Positions 1-9,100 of a DNA stretch of 64,000 nt are shown piece by piece. Both the position numbers and the translations under genes were made by a program. The notes beneath the pieces were generated by a model. That model was not told the origin of the DNA, did no database searches, and saw nothing but the letters and a program-made list of their open reading frames with translations. Within the stretch, counting starts at the first letter, position 1. Each line of letters opens with the position of its first letter. The DNA is from JALEFZ01 sp964564415 (GTDB taxonomy: Bacteria > Bacteroidota > Bacteroidia > J057), in assembly GCA_964564415.1 (NCBI GenBank), contig CAZMAV010000001.1, positions 124,001-188,000 of the forward strand. Direction: 5' to 3'.

Positions 1-36
1 AGAAATTTACGCACACATCAAAAAGCCTAAAAACAG

Positions 37-81
37 AAAAACATGGGCAGCAGAGCTTTCATTTTGAGAACTTCGCTGCCC
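37..81 (-). terminator. Hairpin downstream of yajC
   Basis: A 7-bp perfect inverted repeat (GGGCAGC at 45-51, GCTGCCC at 75-81) lies just past the yajC stop. On the minus strand it is followed, after a few bases, by a short T run. It is a plausible but not ideal intrinsic terminator for yajC. Confidence 0.4.
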
Positions 82-95
82 TTAGTCACTTAAAC

Positions 96-446
96 TTACT
101 TTTTCTTTTCCTCCTCTACTCCCGGCACAGCTTTGAGAGAGGATTTTTCCATCACAATGCGGGTGTTTTCGTCGATCTTGAGGGTTGCGGTGCTCTCTTC
201 CAGCTTTTCCACTACCCCATGAATGCCTCCGATGGTCGTGACCTTGTCGCCTTTAGACAGGTTTTCGCGAAACTGCTTTTCCTTCTTGGCCTGCTGCTGC
301 TGAGGACGAATCATGAAGAAATAAAAGACTACCAGGAGGCCGACCATGAAGATGCCCGTCATAGGAATTCCAAAGGGTCCTGTAACCTCGCCTCCGGCAT
401 CCCCGCCGTTGCCTGCATCCTGTAGCAAAAATATGAATTGGTTCAT
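96..446 (-). CDS. yajC: Preprotein translocase subunit YajC
   Basis: This 116-residue protein matches YajC, the small inner-membrane partner of SecDF in the Sec translocon. It has one membrane segment (about residues 27-48, GIFMVGLLVVFYFFMIRP). That is followed by the basic, glutamine-rich PQQQQAKKEKQF stretch and a cytoplasmic domain containing the typical GDKVTTIGGIHGVV motif. Length is normal for the family. A terminator-like hairpin for the upstream DUF1573 gene lies between the two genes, so some transcripts may stop there. In Bacteroidota yajC commonly sits after nusB and a DUF1573 gene, and the same order is seen here apart from an extra isocitrate dehydrogenase gene. Confidence 0.95.
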   Translation of the reverse strand: MNQFIFLLQDAGNGGDAGGEVTGPFGIPMTGIFMVGLLVVFYFFMIRPQQQQAKKEKQFRENLSKGDKVTTIGGIHGVVEKLEESTATLKIDENTRIVMEKSSLKAVPGVEEEKKK

Positions 447-514
447 CGTTAGTTAATTATCAGTTTGGTTGAAGGGCAAAATAATCAAAATCGTCGCCTT
501 TCGTAAGAAATGGG

Positions 515-548
515 ATAAAAAAAGGGACAACTCTGATGAGCGTCCCTT
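515..548 (-). terminator. Intrinsic terminator after DUF1573 gene
   Basis: A 7-bp stem (522-528 pairs with 542-548) has a 13-base loop. On the minus strand it is followed by a run of seven T residues. It lies 20 bases past the DUF1573 stop codon. Confidence 0.75.
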
Positions 549-568
549 CTAAATGGCTATTTTCTAGC

Positions 569-1099
569 TTACTTGCTGGCAGTGTCGACAACCTCACCCT
601 GGATACGGAGGACCTTGTTGGTGTTTCCTTCCAGGTTTGCCGTTACAGTTACAGTCTTTACCTGACGGCCTTTCTTACCTTTGGTGTCAAAAGCAACATC
701 GATGTAACCCTCTTCGCCGGGAGCTACAGGCTCCTTTGAGTAGGAAGGAGTGGTACATCCACAAGAGGCTTTTACACGGGTAAGGACCAAAGGCTTAGAA
801 CCTGTATTCTTGAAACGAAACTGGTGAGTAACCTTGGTTCCCATGGCAACTTCCTCGAAGTTGTAGACTTCCTGGGCCCACTCGACAGTGGTAGCGGGAA
901 GGCTGGCAGCCTTCTTTTGCCACTCGGGGAGGTTGTTGGCCTGAGGAGGAAGAGTACTGTTGGCATCAGCTGTGGGTGCGCTGCTGTTGGTCTTGGTGTC
1001 GGTGTTGGCCGTGGCCTTGGACTTATTCGCTGTTTGACAAGCGGCGAACAAGAGAGCTACGGCAGCCAGCATTAAAGCAATCTTTTTCATAATTGACAT
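569..1099 (-). CDS. DUF1573 lipoprotein
   Basis: This 176-residue protein starts with a lipoprotein signal ending LLFAAC (Cys at residue 21). A Ser/Thr/Ala-rich linker follows, then a DUF1573 Ig-like domain from about residue 75. The family signature is visible: a paired FRFKNTGSKPLVL strand, then KASCGCTTP, then VAPGEEGYIDVAFD. DUF1573 proteins are common, abundant envelope proteins of Bacteroidota with no fixed biochemical role. A start at Met4 (1090) is equally possible. The gene is in the nusB-DUF1573-yajC neighbourhood, which suggests co-inheritance with the secretion component downstream. Confidence 0.85.
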   Translation of the reverse strand: MSIMKKIALMLAAVALLFAACQTANKSKATANTDTKTNSSAPTADANSTLPPQANNLPEWQKKAASLPATTVEWAQEVYNFEEVAMGTKVTHQFRFKNTGSKPLVLTRVKASCGCTTPSYSKEPVAPGEEGYIDVAFDTKGKKGRQVKTVTVTANLEGNTNKVLRIQGEVVDTASK

Positions 1100-1165
1100 C
1101 AGTTTGTTTTGTTTAAACTAAACTTATAGTTACAAATATACGCAAAGCTAGCAGAGTTGCAAATC

Positions 1166-1205
1166 CAGGGATTTGTTTTTGTGCACATCAGCCGACAAAT
1201 CCCTG
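1166..1205. repeat. 11-bp perfect inverted repeat
   Basis: CAGGGATTTGT at 1166-1176 is perfectly repeated in inverted form at 1195-1205. It lies between the isocitrate dehydrogenase stop and the DUF1573 start, both on the minus strand. The T-rich side (GATTTTTAT) is on the plus strand, where no gene lies upstream, so it is not a standard terminator for the flanking genes. It could be a weak terminator or processing hairpin. Confidence 0.5.
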
Positions 1206-1262
1206 ATTTTTATCCCATTGCACTTTGATCCTGTGTGATACGCCCGGATGAGACAAAAGTTA

Positions 1263-2264
1263 TCAGCTCATATTTCCGATGAGATGCCTGGCAAATTCCA
1301 TGGTTCCCTGGGTACCTCCAAGGTCCTTGGTGCGCTGTTTGGGATTGGCAAGGGTCTTGAAGAGGGCATCTTCGATCTTCTTGGCAGCCTCATTCATCTC
1401 GAGGTGGCGGAGCATCATGATTCCCGACTGGAGGAGGGCGGTGGGATTGGCGATGCCTTGTCCGGCAATGTCGGGAGCGGAACCATGGACTGCTTCGAAG
1501 ATGGCTACCTCCTCACCAATGTTGGCGCCTGGGATGACTCCCAATCCCCCGATAAGTCCGGCTCCCAGGTCGGAGAGGATATCTCCAAAGAGATTGGTGG
1601 TGACCACGACATCGTAGCGGTCGGGATACATGACCATTTGCATGCACATGTTGTCGATGATGCGGTCATCTACGGTCAATTCGGGATATTCCGCGGCGAT
1701 TTCCTGCCCTACTTTGAGGAAGAGTCCCGAGGATTTCTTGAGGATGTTGGCCTTGTGTACGACCGTCACCCTTTCTCTGCCCTGAGCTTTGGCGTACTCG
1801 CAGGCGGCCCGAATGATTTTTTCTGAGCCTTCGCGGGTAACCCGGGCCATGGCATCAGCAATCTGTCTTCGTTCGTCCCAAATTTCAAAGCCGGAGTAGA
1901 GCCCTTCGGTATTTTCTCTAAAAAGTACCATGTCTACATTTTCGAAGCGGCTTTGAAGGCCAGGAATCGAACGGCAGGGACGGATATTCTGGTAGAGGTC
2001 AAACTGCTGTCTGAGGGTAACATTGATGCTCTTGAATCCCTCTCCTACGGGGGTGGTCAGGGGTCCTTTGAGGGCTACCTTATGCTCGTTGATGGAATCG
2101 ACAAGGTCTTGGGGGATAAGGTCGCCGACTTCGCGAAAGGCGGTAAGGCCGGCAGCTTGTTCGTCAAAGTCCAGGTCGGCACCGGCAGCTTCCATGATTT
2201 CTACGACTGCGTCTGTGATTTCGGGTCCAATCCCGTCTCCGGGAATAAGGGTGATGGTGGTCAT
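1263..2264 (-). CDS. NAD-dependent isocitrate dehydrogenase
   Basis: This is a 333-residue member of the isocitrate/isopropylmalate dehydrogenase family. It converts isocitrate to 2-oxoglutarate with NAD+ in the TCA cycle. The nucleotide-site opening ITLIPGDGIGPEIT begins at residue 3. The substrate loop SINVTLRQQFDLYQNIRPC carries the Ser-Asn pair typical of isocitrate rather than isopropylmalate enzymes. The metal-site motif is NLFGDILSDLGAGLIGG, and EAVHGSAPDIAGQGIANP precedes the cofactor end. Length fits the short NAD-type (IDH3-like) enzymes. The chosen start begins directly at the conserved N-terminus. A longer in-frame start at 2300 would add 12 unrelated residues. Isopropylmalate or homoisocitrate dehydrogenase is the alternative but fits the substrate loop less well. 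Confidence 0.85.
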   Translation of the reverse strand: MTTITLIPGDGIGPEITDAVVEIMEAAGADLDFDEQAAGLTAFREVGDLIPQDLVDSINEHKVALKGPLTTPVGEGFKSINVTLRQQFDLYQNIRPCRSIPGLQSRFENVDMVLFRENTEGLYSGFEIWDERRQIADAMARVTREGSEKIIRAACEYAKAQGRERVTVVHKANILKKSSGLFLKVGQEIAAEYPELTVDDRIIDNMCMQMVMYPDRYDVVVTTNLFGDILSDLGAGLIGGLGVIPGANIGEEVAIFEAVHGSAPDIAGQGIANPTALLQSGIMMLRHLEMNEAAKKIEDALFKTLANPKQRTKDLGGTQGTMEFARHLIGNMS

Positions 2265-2662
2265 AATATACGCTAAGTGTTGTTCCTTTTTACACTTCAA
2301 GATAAAGGGACATTATTCACTTAGGTAAAAACGAAAATAAGCCCCTTCTGAATCAATGGCAAAATTAGAAAAATAAATGGGGCTAGATAGTTTATTGAGG
2401 AATATTTATAACGACAGAAGTGGAAAGGACAGGAAGCTAGGTACTGGCGTTTTTTATCTAACCCAGCTCAAAAAGTGCTCTACCCTTTTGTCGAGTGAAT
2501 TGGAGACTATTTTAATTTGAAAATATAGTGATTGCCCAGGCTTTGTGGAGATTTATAACTCAGAGCGGGTCCTAATGGTGGCAGCTTTGAACAAAGTTTC
2601 AGAGAACTTTGAGTTGGATTCAATACGTGGGCTTGATGTAAGGGGCTTATCCTCCAGGAAAT
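2265..2662. other. 398-bp intergenic stretch, no supported gene
   Basis: It separates isocitrate dehydrogenase from nusB, both on the minus strand. It holds a 47-codon plus-strand ORF (2377-2520) and a 42-codon one around 2575-2700. Neither has a recognisable product or a good ribosome-binding site. It presumably contains the promoter of the isocitrate dehydrogenase gene, but I could not place it. Confidence 0.5.
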
Positions 2663-3181
2663 TTATCTTTGAGAGTCGTCTACAGCGGAGGTTTTTTTGG
2701 TAGAAGAATTGATAAGACCTCGGCCTTTTTTTACGATAAGGCCATTTTCTTTGAAATCATTGTAGAGGCTGTCGAGGATGCCGTTGATAAACTTGCTGGA
2801 CTTGGGGGTAGAATAAGTCTTGGCCAGCTCCAGGTATTCATTGATGGTAACCTTAACGGGTATCTCTTCGAAGTTGAGCATTTCACAGATGGCCATGTGC
2901 ATAAGAATGCGGTCAATACGAGCGATGCGGTCCAGCTCCCAGTTTTCAGCTTTGCTTTTGATGTAGCCATCATAGCGCTCGGCATTGCGCATAGACTCGT
3001 AATACAATGCGCTGAGTAGCTTGGTGTCTCCGGTCAAGCGCTTATTTTTCTCCACGTGAGCGACTTCATCATGGATTTCCTTAAGCAAAAGATCGAAAAC
3101 GTAATTGTCTGGTTGTCCTGAGCTTATGCAAGCATAAACGGCTTGCATGACCTTAGCCCTAATCTGCCTTCTCGTAATCAT
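2663..3181 (-). CDS. nusB: Transcription antitermination factor NusB
   Basis: NusB binds the boxA RNA with NusE (S10) and supports antitermination of rRNA operons. This 172-residue protein opens with TRRQIRAKVMQAVYA, the conserved RNA-binding N-terminus. It also contains the WELDRIARIDRILMHMAICEM helix and IPVKVTINEYLELAKTYSTPKSSKFINGILD, which are diagnostic for the family. Bacteroidota NusB is often longer than the E. coli protein, and this has a charged C-terminal tail of about 25 residues. The start is 35 bases past the leucine dehydrogenase stop, so the two may be cotranscribed. Confidence 0.93.
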   Translation of the reverse strand: MITRRQIRAKVMQAVYACISSGQPDNYVFDLLLKEIHDEVAHVEKNKRLTGDTKLLSALYYESMRNAERYDGYIKSKAENWELDRIARIDRILMHMAICEMLNFEEIPVKVTINEYLELAKTYSTPKSSKFINGILDSLYNDFKENGLIVKKGRGLINSSTKKTSAVDDSQR

Positions 3182-3216
3182 CTGGTTATCACTAGCTGAG
3201 TGTAATCAATTGTAAG

Positions 3217-4299
3217 TTACCGATACAATCTATTTTTTCCTATTTCAATGAGTCGTTTTTCTGCCTTGGCCTTTGCGGCTATCAGGGGGAATGTGCCTTT
3301 TTCCGAGGCTTCTCCCAATACCTCCAGGGTGGTTGGGTAGATTTTTTCGGTCATTCGCTTTGCGATGCTTTCATGGTATTGGCCCAACTCGAGGCTGACA
3401 TTGATGATGCCTCCTGCATTGACCATAAAATCTGGGAGATAAACAATTCCCTTATCATGAAGCAAAAGAGCATCCCGATCTTCGTCGAGCAGTTGGTTGT
3501 TGGCCCCTCCTGCAATCATCTTACACAACAATTGTGGGATACTTTCTGAATGTAAAATCCCACCTAGTGCGCAAGGAGCCAATATGTCTACGGCGGTCCG
3601 AAGTACTTGTTCCTCTTCAACTGCCACTAATCCAAATTCCTTCCCAGCCCTTTTCAAAGCTTCCTCATTGACATCGAAGCCCAAGAGCTCAGCTCCCTCT
3701 GCTTTGAGGTAGGCGAGCAATTTAAAACCTACCTTGCCCAGGCCCTGAATCATGATTCGCTTGCCACGGAGTGAATCATGGCCCTCCATGTGCTTGATCC
3801 CAGCCTTTATCCCCAGGTATACGCCATAAGCAGTCAGGGGAGAGGAATCTCCTGCCCCACCTAGCAGGGGGTCCGTACCTACCACAAAGGAAGTCTCCAA
3901 TTTGATGGTTTCAAGGTCTTCTGGATTAATACCTAGGTCCGAGGCAACATAATATTTTCCGCCTAATTGATTTAGGAATAAGCCAAATCGCCTCAGTAAG
4001 GCCTCGCTTTTATCTTTTTTGGGGTGGCCGATAATCACGGCCTTTCCTCCTCCTACATGGATACCTGCCAGGGCACTCTTGTAGGTCATGGCCTCCGACA
4101 GTCTCAAGACGTCTTCCAATGCCTCCGCTTCACTTTCATAGGGATACATGCGAAGTCCCCCCATGGCAGGTCCCAGGAAGGTATTGTGAATCCCAACCAG
4201 AGCCCTAAGTCCGGTATCCCGATCCCGGCAAAAAAATAAGGACTCATGATCGCTGATATCGAGGCGATCAAAAATACCTGGCTTGTATATGTTCTCCAT
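3217..4299 (-). CDS. Leucine dehydrogenase (Glu/Leu/Phe/Val dehydrogenase family)
   Basis: This 360-residue NAD-dependent amino acid dehydrogenase probably deaminates branched-chain amino acids to 2-oxo acids. The N-terminal catalytic domain has LGPAMGGLRMYPY, then MTYKSALAGIHVGGGKAVI with the catalytic Lys. The Rossmann domain starts near RIMIQGLGKVGFKLLAYL (about residue 180). The later KMIAGGANNQLLDEDRDALLLHDKGIVYLPDFMVNAGG segment matches leucine/phenylalanine dehydrogenases rather than hexameric glutamate dehydrogenases, as does the length. The start at MENIYKPGIF is chosen because homologues usually begin there; 7 further upstream codons are open. It sits upstream of nusB, which is common in Bacteroidota. 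Confidence 0.85.
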   Translation of the reverse strand: MENIYKPGIFDRLDISDHESLFFCRDRDTGLRALVGIHNTFLGPAMGGLRMYPYESEAEALEDVLRLSEAMTYKSALAGIHVGGGKAVIIGHPKKDKSEALLRRFGLFLNQLGGKYYVASDLGINPEDLETIKLETSFVVGTDPLLGGAGDSSPLTAYGVYLGIKAGIKHMEGHDSLRGKRIMIQGLGKVGFKLLAYLKAEGAELLGFDVNEEALKRAGKEFGLVAVEEEQVLRTAVDILAPCALGGILHSESIPQLLCKMIAGGANNQLLDEDRDALLLHDKGIVYLPDFMVNAGGIINVSLELGQYHESIAKRMTEKIYPTTLEVLGEASEKGTFPLIAAKAKAEKRLIEIGKNRLYR

Positions 4300-4583
4300 G
4301 AAAATTAGCTTTTCTTTCAAGCTGAAAAATCTACAATGATCTAGGCTTCACCCGAGATCAATGTTTGGGTTTTAGCCCTAAATCTGTGTAATTTCAGAAC
4401 AAAATACAGGGTAAAAAAATTATTAGGTAGACAAGTACACTGAACTTGGTATTTTCCCGGGAAATTTAAGCTGACGAATGCTTTAATTCTAAAGGAGTGT
4501 AAAGCTGGAAATGCCTGACTTTAAGGATACCAAATAAAAGGTGCGAGCTTACTCAAATACCCTGAATCAATTGACATTAGCAT

Positions 4584-5888
4584 ATGAGCAACGAGGTATT
4601 TCCAAGCAAGGAAAGCATAAGAGATAAGGTAAAGCCTGCGTTTTTCCCTGTTCACCAGGACGCCATATATAAGCGTTTGGAGGACAAACATACCCTGGTA
4701 GAAGTCGAAGAAGATCCTCTGGGTACCCGGATGATCCTCAACCTGGGTCCTCAGCATCCGGCTACTCACGGGGTATTGAGGTGTGTTCTCGAAGTAGATG
4801 GAGAGCGCATCGTTAAAGCTGTCTGCGATGTCGGCTACCTTCACAGGGGCATAGAGAAAATCGCGGAAAATAAGACTTACCAGGAGTTCATGCCCTACAC
4901 CGACCGTATGGATTACCTCTCCCCCTACTCCAATAATGTAGGCTATTGCCTGGCAGTAGAAAAACTGGTCGGCATAGAGGTGCCCGAGCGGGCCCAGGTC
5001 ATTCGCACCATTGCCTGCGAACTTGCCCGTCTTTCCTCTCACCTTCTCTGGTTGGGAACCATGGTGATGGATGCCGGAGCCGTTTCGATGTTTCTGTGGA
5101 CCTTCAAGGAGCGCGAATACCTTTACAATATATTCGACAAACTGGCCGGGGTTCGCTTTACAGTCAGTCACTCCCGCATAGGTGGATTGCAATTTGACAT
5201 CAATGATGAGACCATAGCTGCCATCAACCACTGGAAGAAGAATTTCAGAAAGGAACTCAAAGACTGGAAAAAGCTGCTGGCTAATAATGGCATTTGGCTC
5301 AACAGAAATAAGGATGTGGGAGTACTCAGTAAAGAAGAAGCCATCAACCTGGGTGTAACAGGTCCTGTCCTTAGAGCTTCAGGGGTTCCCTATGATATGC
5401 GCACCTTCGAGCCTTATCTGGCCTACGATCAGGTAGAATTTGACGTGGTCATCCGAGAAGAGGGAGACTGCCTGGCCCGCTATCTGGTCCGAATGGATGA
5501 AATGGAACAAAGCGTACGTATCCTGGATCAGTTGATGGATAAAATCCCCGGGGGTCCCATCCGGGCAGACAATGCCAAGCACGCCTACCCTTCCAAGGAT
5601 GAAGTTTACTACTCCATGGAAGGGATGATCCATGACTTTATGATGACCGATGTAGGAGTCATGCCTCCCGAAGGTGTTGAAGCCTATCATGCCATCGAAG
5701 CTCCTAAGGGTGAATTGGGCTTTCACCTCAAGTCTGACGGTACGGGGTCGCCCTGGCGCTGTAAGATAAATGGACCCTCCTTCGCCAACCTTCAGGCACT
5801 GGAAACCCTGCTCGAAGGAAGCATGCTGGCCGATACCGTGGTCCTGATTGGTTCCCTGGACCCCGTGATGGGAGAATGCGATAAGTAA
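4584..5888 (+). CDS. nuoD: NADH-quinone oxidoreductase subunit D (solitary)
   Basis: NuoD is the 49-kDa-type subunit of respiratory complex I that helps form the quinone site in the peripheral arm. The 434-residue protein shows MILNLGPQHPATHGVLR (about 50-66), then DVGYLHRGIEKIAENKTY, and MPYTDRMDYLSPYSNNVGY with the conserved Tyr and Asp near the quinone headgroup. The C-terminal half has PKGELGFHLKSDGTGSPWRC and ends SLDPVMGECDK, as is usual. No other nuo gene is nearby. Leucine dehydrogenase is divergent upstream, and a strong terminator follows directly. The ribosome-binding site is weak, as is common in this phylum. Confidence 0.93.
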   Translation: MSNEVFPSKESIRDKVKPAFFPVHQDAIYKRLEDKHTLVEVEEDPLGTRMILNLGPQHPATHGVLRCVLEVDGERIVKAVCDVGYLHRGIEKIAENKTYQEFMPYTDRMDYLSPYSNNVGYCLAVEKLVGIEVPERAQVIRTIACELARLSSHLLWLGTMVMDAGAVSMFLWTFKEREYLYNIFDKLAGVRFTVSHSRIGGLQFDINDETIAAINHWKKNFRKELKDWKKLLANNGIWLNRNKDVGVLSKEEAINLGVTGPVLRASGVPYDMRTFEPYLAYDQVEFDVVIREEGDCLARYLVRMDEMEQSVRILDQLMDKIPGGPIRADNAKHAYPSKDEVYYSMEGMIHDFMMTDVGVMPPEGVEAYHAIEAPKGELGFHLKSDGTGSPWRCKINGPSFANLQALETLLEGSMLADTVVLIGSLDPVMGECDK

Positions 5889-5912
5889 TACAAAACAAAT
5901 ACAGATGCATTC

Positions 5913-5944
5913 AGCGGTCTTCCTAGCAGAAGGCCGCTTTTTTT
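5913..5944 (+). terminator. Intrinsic terminator after nuoD
   Basis: A 10-bp stem (AGCGGTCTTC at 5913-5922 with GAAGGCCGCT at 5929-5938, one G-T pair) has a 6-base loop and is followed by seven T residues. It lies 24 bases past the nuoD stop. Confidence 0.9.
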
Positions 5945-6060
5945 ACACTTAAATTTCTTGAAAAAAATAGAATTATATACATGTGGCATACTCTCTATTC
6001 AATTATTCAAACATTATATTTATTAATAATTTCATAATTATGTAATTTATTACATCGGCC

Positions 6061-6091
6061 TTGAGGATTGTATTTATTTATCTGAATTTTG
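6061..6091 (+). promoter_or_regulatory. Possible Bacteroidota-type promoter
   Basis: A TTG at 6061-6063 is separated by 20 bases from GAATTTTG at 6084-6091. This resembles the Bacteroidota -33 TTG / -7 TAnnTTTG pattern with one mismatch. It lies just upstream of the PKD adhesin start at 6108, giving a very short leader. Confidence 0.3.
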
Positions 6092-6107
6092 GATAAATGA
6101 ATAATCC

Positions 6108-9100
6108 ATGAGACGCTTAGTCGCTCTTTTTGTACTTCTTTTACCAATCTTTGCTCTCTCTCGACCTACTGCTAATTTTACTGCTGACATTACCCAGGGA
6201 TGTGCTCCCCTGGTTGTAAGGTTTAGCGATCAATCTACCAATGCCGTCCAATGGGAATGGCAGACCGGCGTGGGTAATTCAAGCCTGCAGAATCCCAGCA
6301 TCTTATACCTCAACCCGGGCAGCTTTACCGTCAGCCTGATCGTAACCGATGCCCAGGGACTCAAGGATACCCTCACCCGCCATCTCTTTATAAATGTCTA
6401 CGACTATCCTAGGGCAGAATTTCAGGCTAGCCTGACAGATGTCTGCGCCCACGAAGCAGTTTCTTTTACAGACGTATCTCTGCCCGGCAGTGGACAGATC
6501 ACCTCCTGGCAGTGGGATTTTGGTGATGGAACCGTCTCAACTCAAGCCAATCCTACCCATCGTTATAGGGATGCTGGAAGTTTTCCGGTCTCACTGGTAG
6601 TAGAAAACCAGCATGGGTGCAAGGATCAGGTGATCATCCCTAATTATATGACTATCCAGGCCCCCGACCCTTCATTCACAGCAGATGAATTGCTGGCCTG
6701 TGGTCCTCCCTTAAAGGTAAACTTCACTGCCAATTCTACTGCGGCTAGCCATCAGTGGGATTTTGGAGATGGAAATACGGGAAATTCGACCCATCCCCAT
6801 CACATCTACCAGCAGTTTGGATCCTTTGATGTAAAGCACGTCGTCGTCGACTCCAAAGGCTGTAGGGATACCCTCGTCAAACAGGGCTACATCAATATCG
6901 GAGTCAACACCCTTGGGATTCAAGTCCGGGACTCCTCTGTATGTATCGGAGATACTTTATTTTTTCAGTCCAATACTCCCGCCAACAGCAGCATCACTTG
7001 GGACTTTGGAAATGGAGACAGCTCCACCCACGCCAATCCCTACTATATTTATCCCCAGGCCGGAACATATAATGTCTGGGCAGACATCTCGGACGGAAGT
7101 GGCTGTCAGGTAGCCTTACAACTTTCAGTTACAGTACATAATAAGCCACAAGTGAAATTTACTACAGCGGATACCACACTGGGTTGCGAAGTACCTTTTC
7201 AGGTAGATTTTATCAATCAAACCCAGGGGGGATTGAGCTATGAATGGAATTTTGGGGACGGAGGTTCACCTTCCTATCAGACCCATCCCACCCACATTTA
7301 CACAAAAGAGGATACCTTTTTCGTTCGCCTGACAGTCAGTGGACCCGGTGGGTGCAAGGTGCATACCATAAAGTACCAGTACATTAAAATCCATAAATTT
7401 CAAGCTGGTTTCCAGGCGGACAAGATGGAAGGCTGTGCTCCACTTCAGATCAATTTTACAGATACCACCCAATCTCCCTTCCCGATTAACAGTTGGCAGT
7501 GGGATTTTGGAAATGGCATGAGCAGCAATCAATCAAGGCCTACGAGCACCTATCTCAATCCCGGCACCTACGATGTTTCCCTTATTGTTTCCAATACAAG
7601 GGGCTGCCAGGATACAACCCTCATGCCTGCCTACATAGAAGCGGGATTGAAGCCAACAGTGGATTTTGCCATCGATACCAATGTGGCATGTGCTTACGGT
7701 CCCATCCAGTTTACCAATCAATCCTTGGGTGCACAGGATTTCATTTGGTATTTCAGCGATGGTGATACCGCCATGAGTCTCAACCCTACCCATGGTTTTG
7801 GTGCGCTGGGCATGATGGATGTCATGCTGGTAGGCAGTAATCGTGGATGTAGGGATACCATGGTAAGGTCCGACCTTGTAGAAGTCTTGGCTCCCCTTCC
7901 CATCATGGGCATCAGCGACCGAAGGATCTGCGAAACACCCCAAAAAGTCTTCTTTTCGGACCTTTCCATAGGGGCAGACCAGGTGTCCTGGGCCTTGAAC
8001 AATTCCTTTGTCAGTAAGCAGCAAAGTTGGACCCATACCTTTACCCAGGATGGAGTCAACGCAGTGAGCATGACTGTGGAAAATGACAGTACTGGTTGTA
8101 TCATCACCGCCGGCAATACGGTAACGGTAGAACGGGTGCAGGCTGATTTTGTCCCGGATACCAACAGGTCTTGTGTGCCTTTTCGGGTAAACTTTCAGGA
8201 TCGCTCAGTCAATGCTGTCAAGTGGTATTGGTATTTTGATAACCGGGCGGATTCCTCATTGGTACAAAATCCTTCCTACACTTATAGGGATGCAGGAAGT
8301 TACGAGCCTACCTTGGTGGTTCAAAACAGCATCAACTGCAAGGATACCTTCAGGTATTCCTCCCTACAAGCCCTCGATCTCAAGGCAGATTTTCGGATTA
8401 TTTCAGACTCAGCGGGATGTATTCCCTTTGATGTCAGCTTCGAAGACCTTTCTTCGGGTACGGGTTCTGTAGCCCAGTGGGAATGGGACATGGGCGACGG
8501 TAGCACCTATCAACAACCCAATCCCCTTCACACCTTCGACAGCCAAAGATTTTATGACATCAGCCTTAGGGTAACTGATGGAGATGCTTGTGTAGACTCT
8601 TTGACCAAGAGAAATCAAGTCTACGCCACTCAGCCCATCCCCGACTTCGTGATAAATCCTCCGGTCAATTGCTCTGACAAAAACAGTGTATTCGTCAGCC
8701 TTAGTTCAGGAGCGGGTCTGACCTACCTGTGGGATTTCGGGGATGGGACTACCTCCACCTTGGCCAATGTCAATCATAGCTATGCTCAAAACGGCCTGTA
8801 TTCAATAAGTCTTCAGGTTAGGGATGTCAATGGTTGCGACAGCAGCGTTCACCGGCCGGATGCCGTTCTGATCAGCGAGATTCGTGCCGACTTTACGGCC
8901 GACAGCCTCTTTGCCCCCTGCCCTCCCCTCACGGTCAACTTCGAGGCGGATACGGCTTTTCCACATGCAGATATCAGGTACGTCTGGGATTTTGGGGATG
9001 GAGCTACCTCCACTTCGATCCATCCTTCTCATATTTATACCCAACCCGGAACCTACTCGGTAAGCCTTATCTTGGAGACCCCTACCGGATGCTCGGATAC

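Noticed and set aside
2377..2520. A 47-codon plus-strand ORF between isocitrate dehydrogenase and nusB
   Set aside because: No ribosome-binding site, no recognisable product, and length within chance expectation for an AT-rich gap.
2570..2705. A 42-codon ORF with a faint resemblance to adenine phosphoribosyltransferase (SIRGLDVRG)
   Set aside because: The match is only a few residues, the rest of the family motifs are absent and no frame upstream continues it.
4521..5231. A 236-codon minus-strand ORF
   Set aside because: It lies wholly in antisense to nuoD, whose protein is unmistakable; the antisense product has no recognisable motif.
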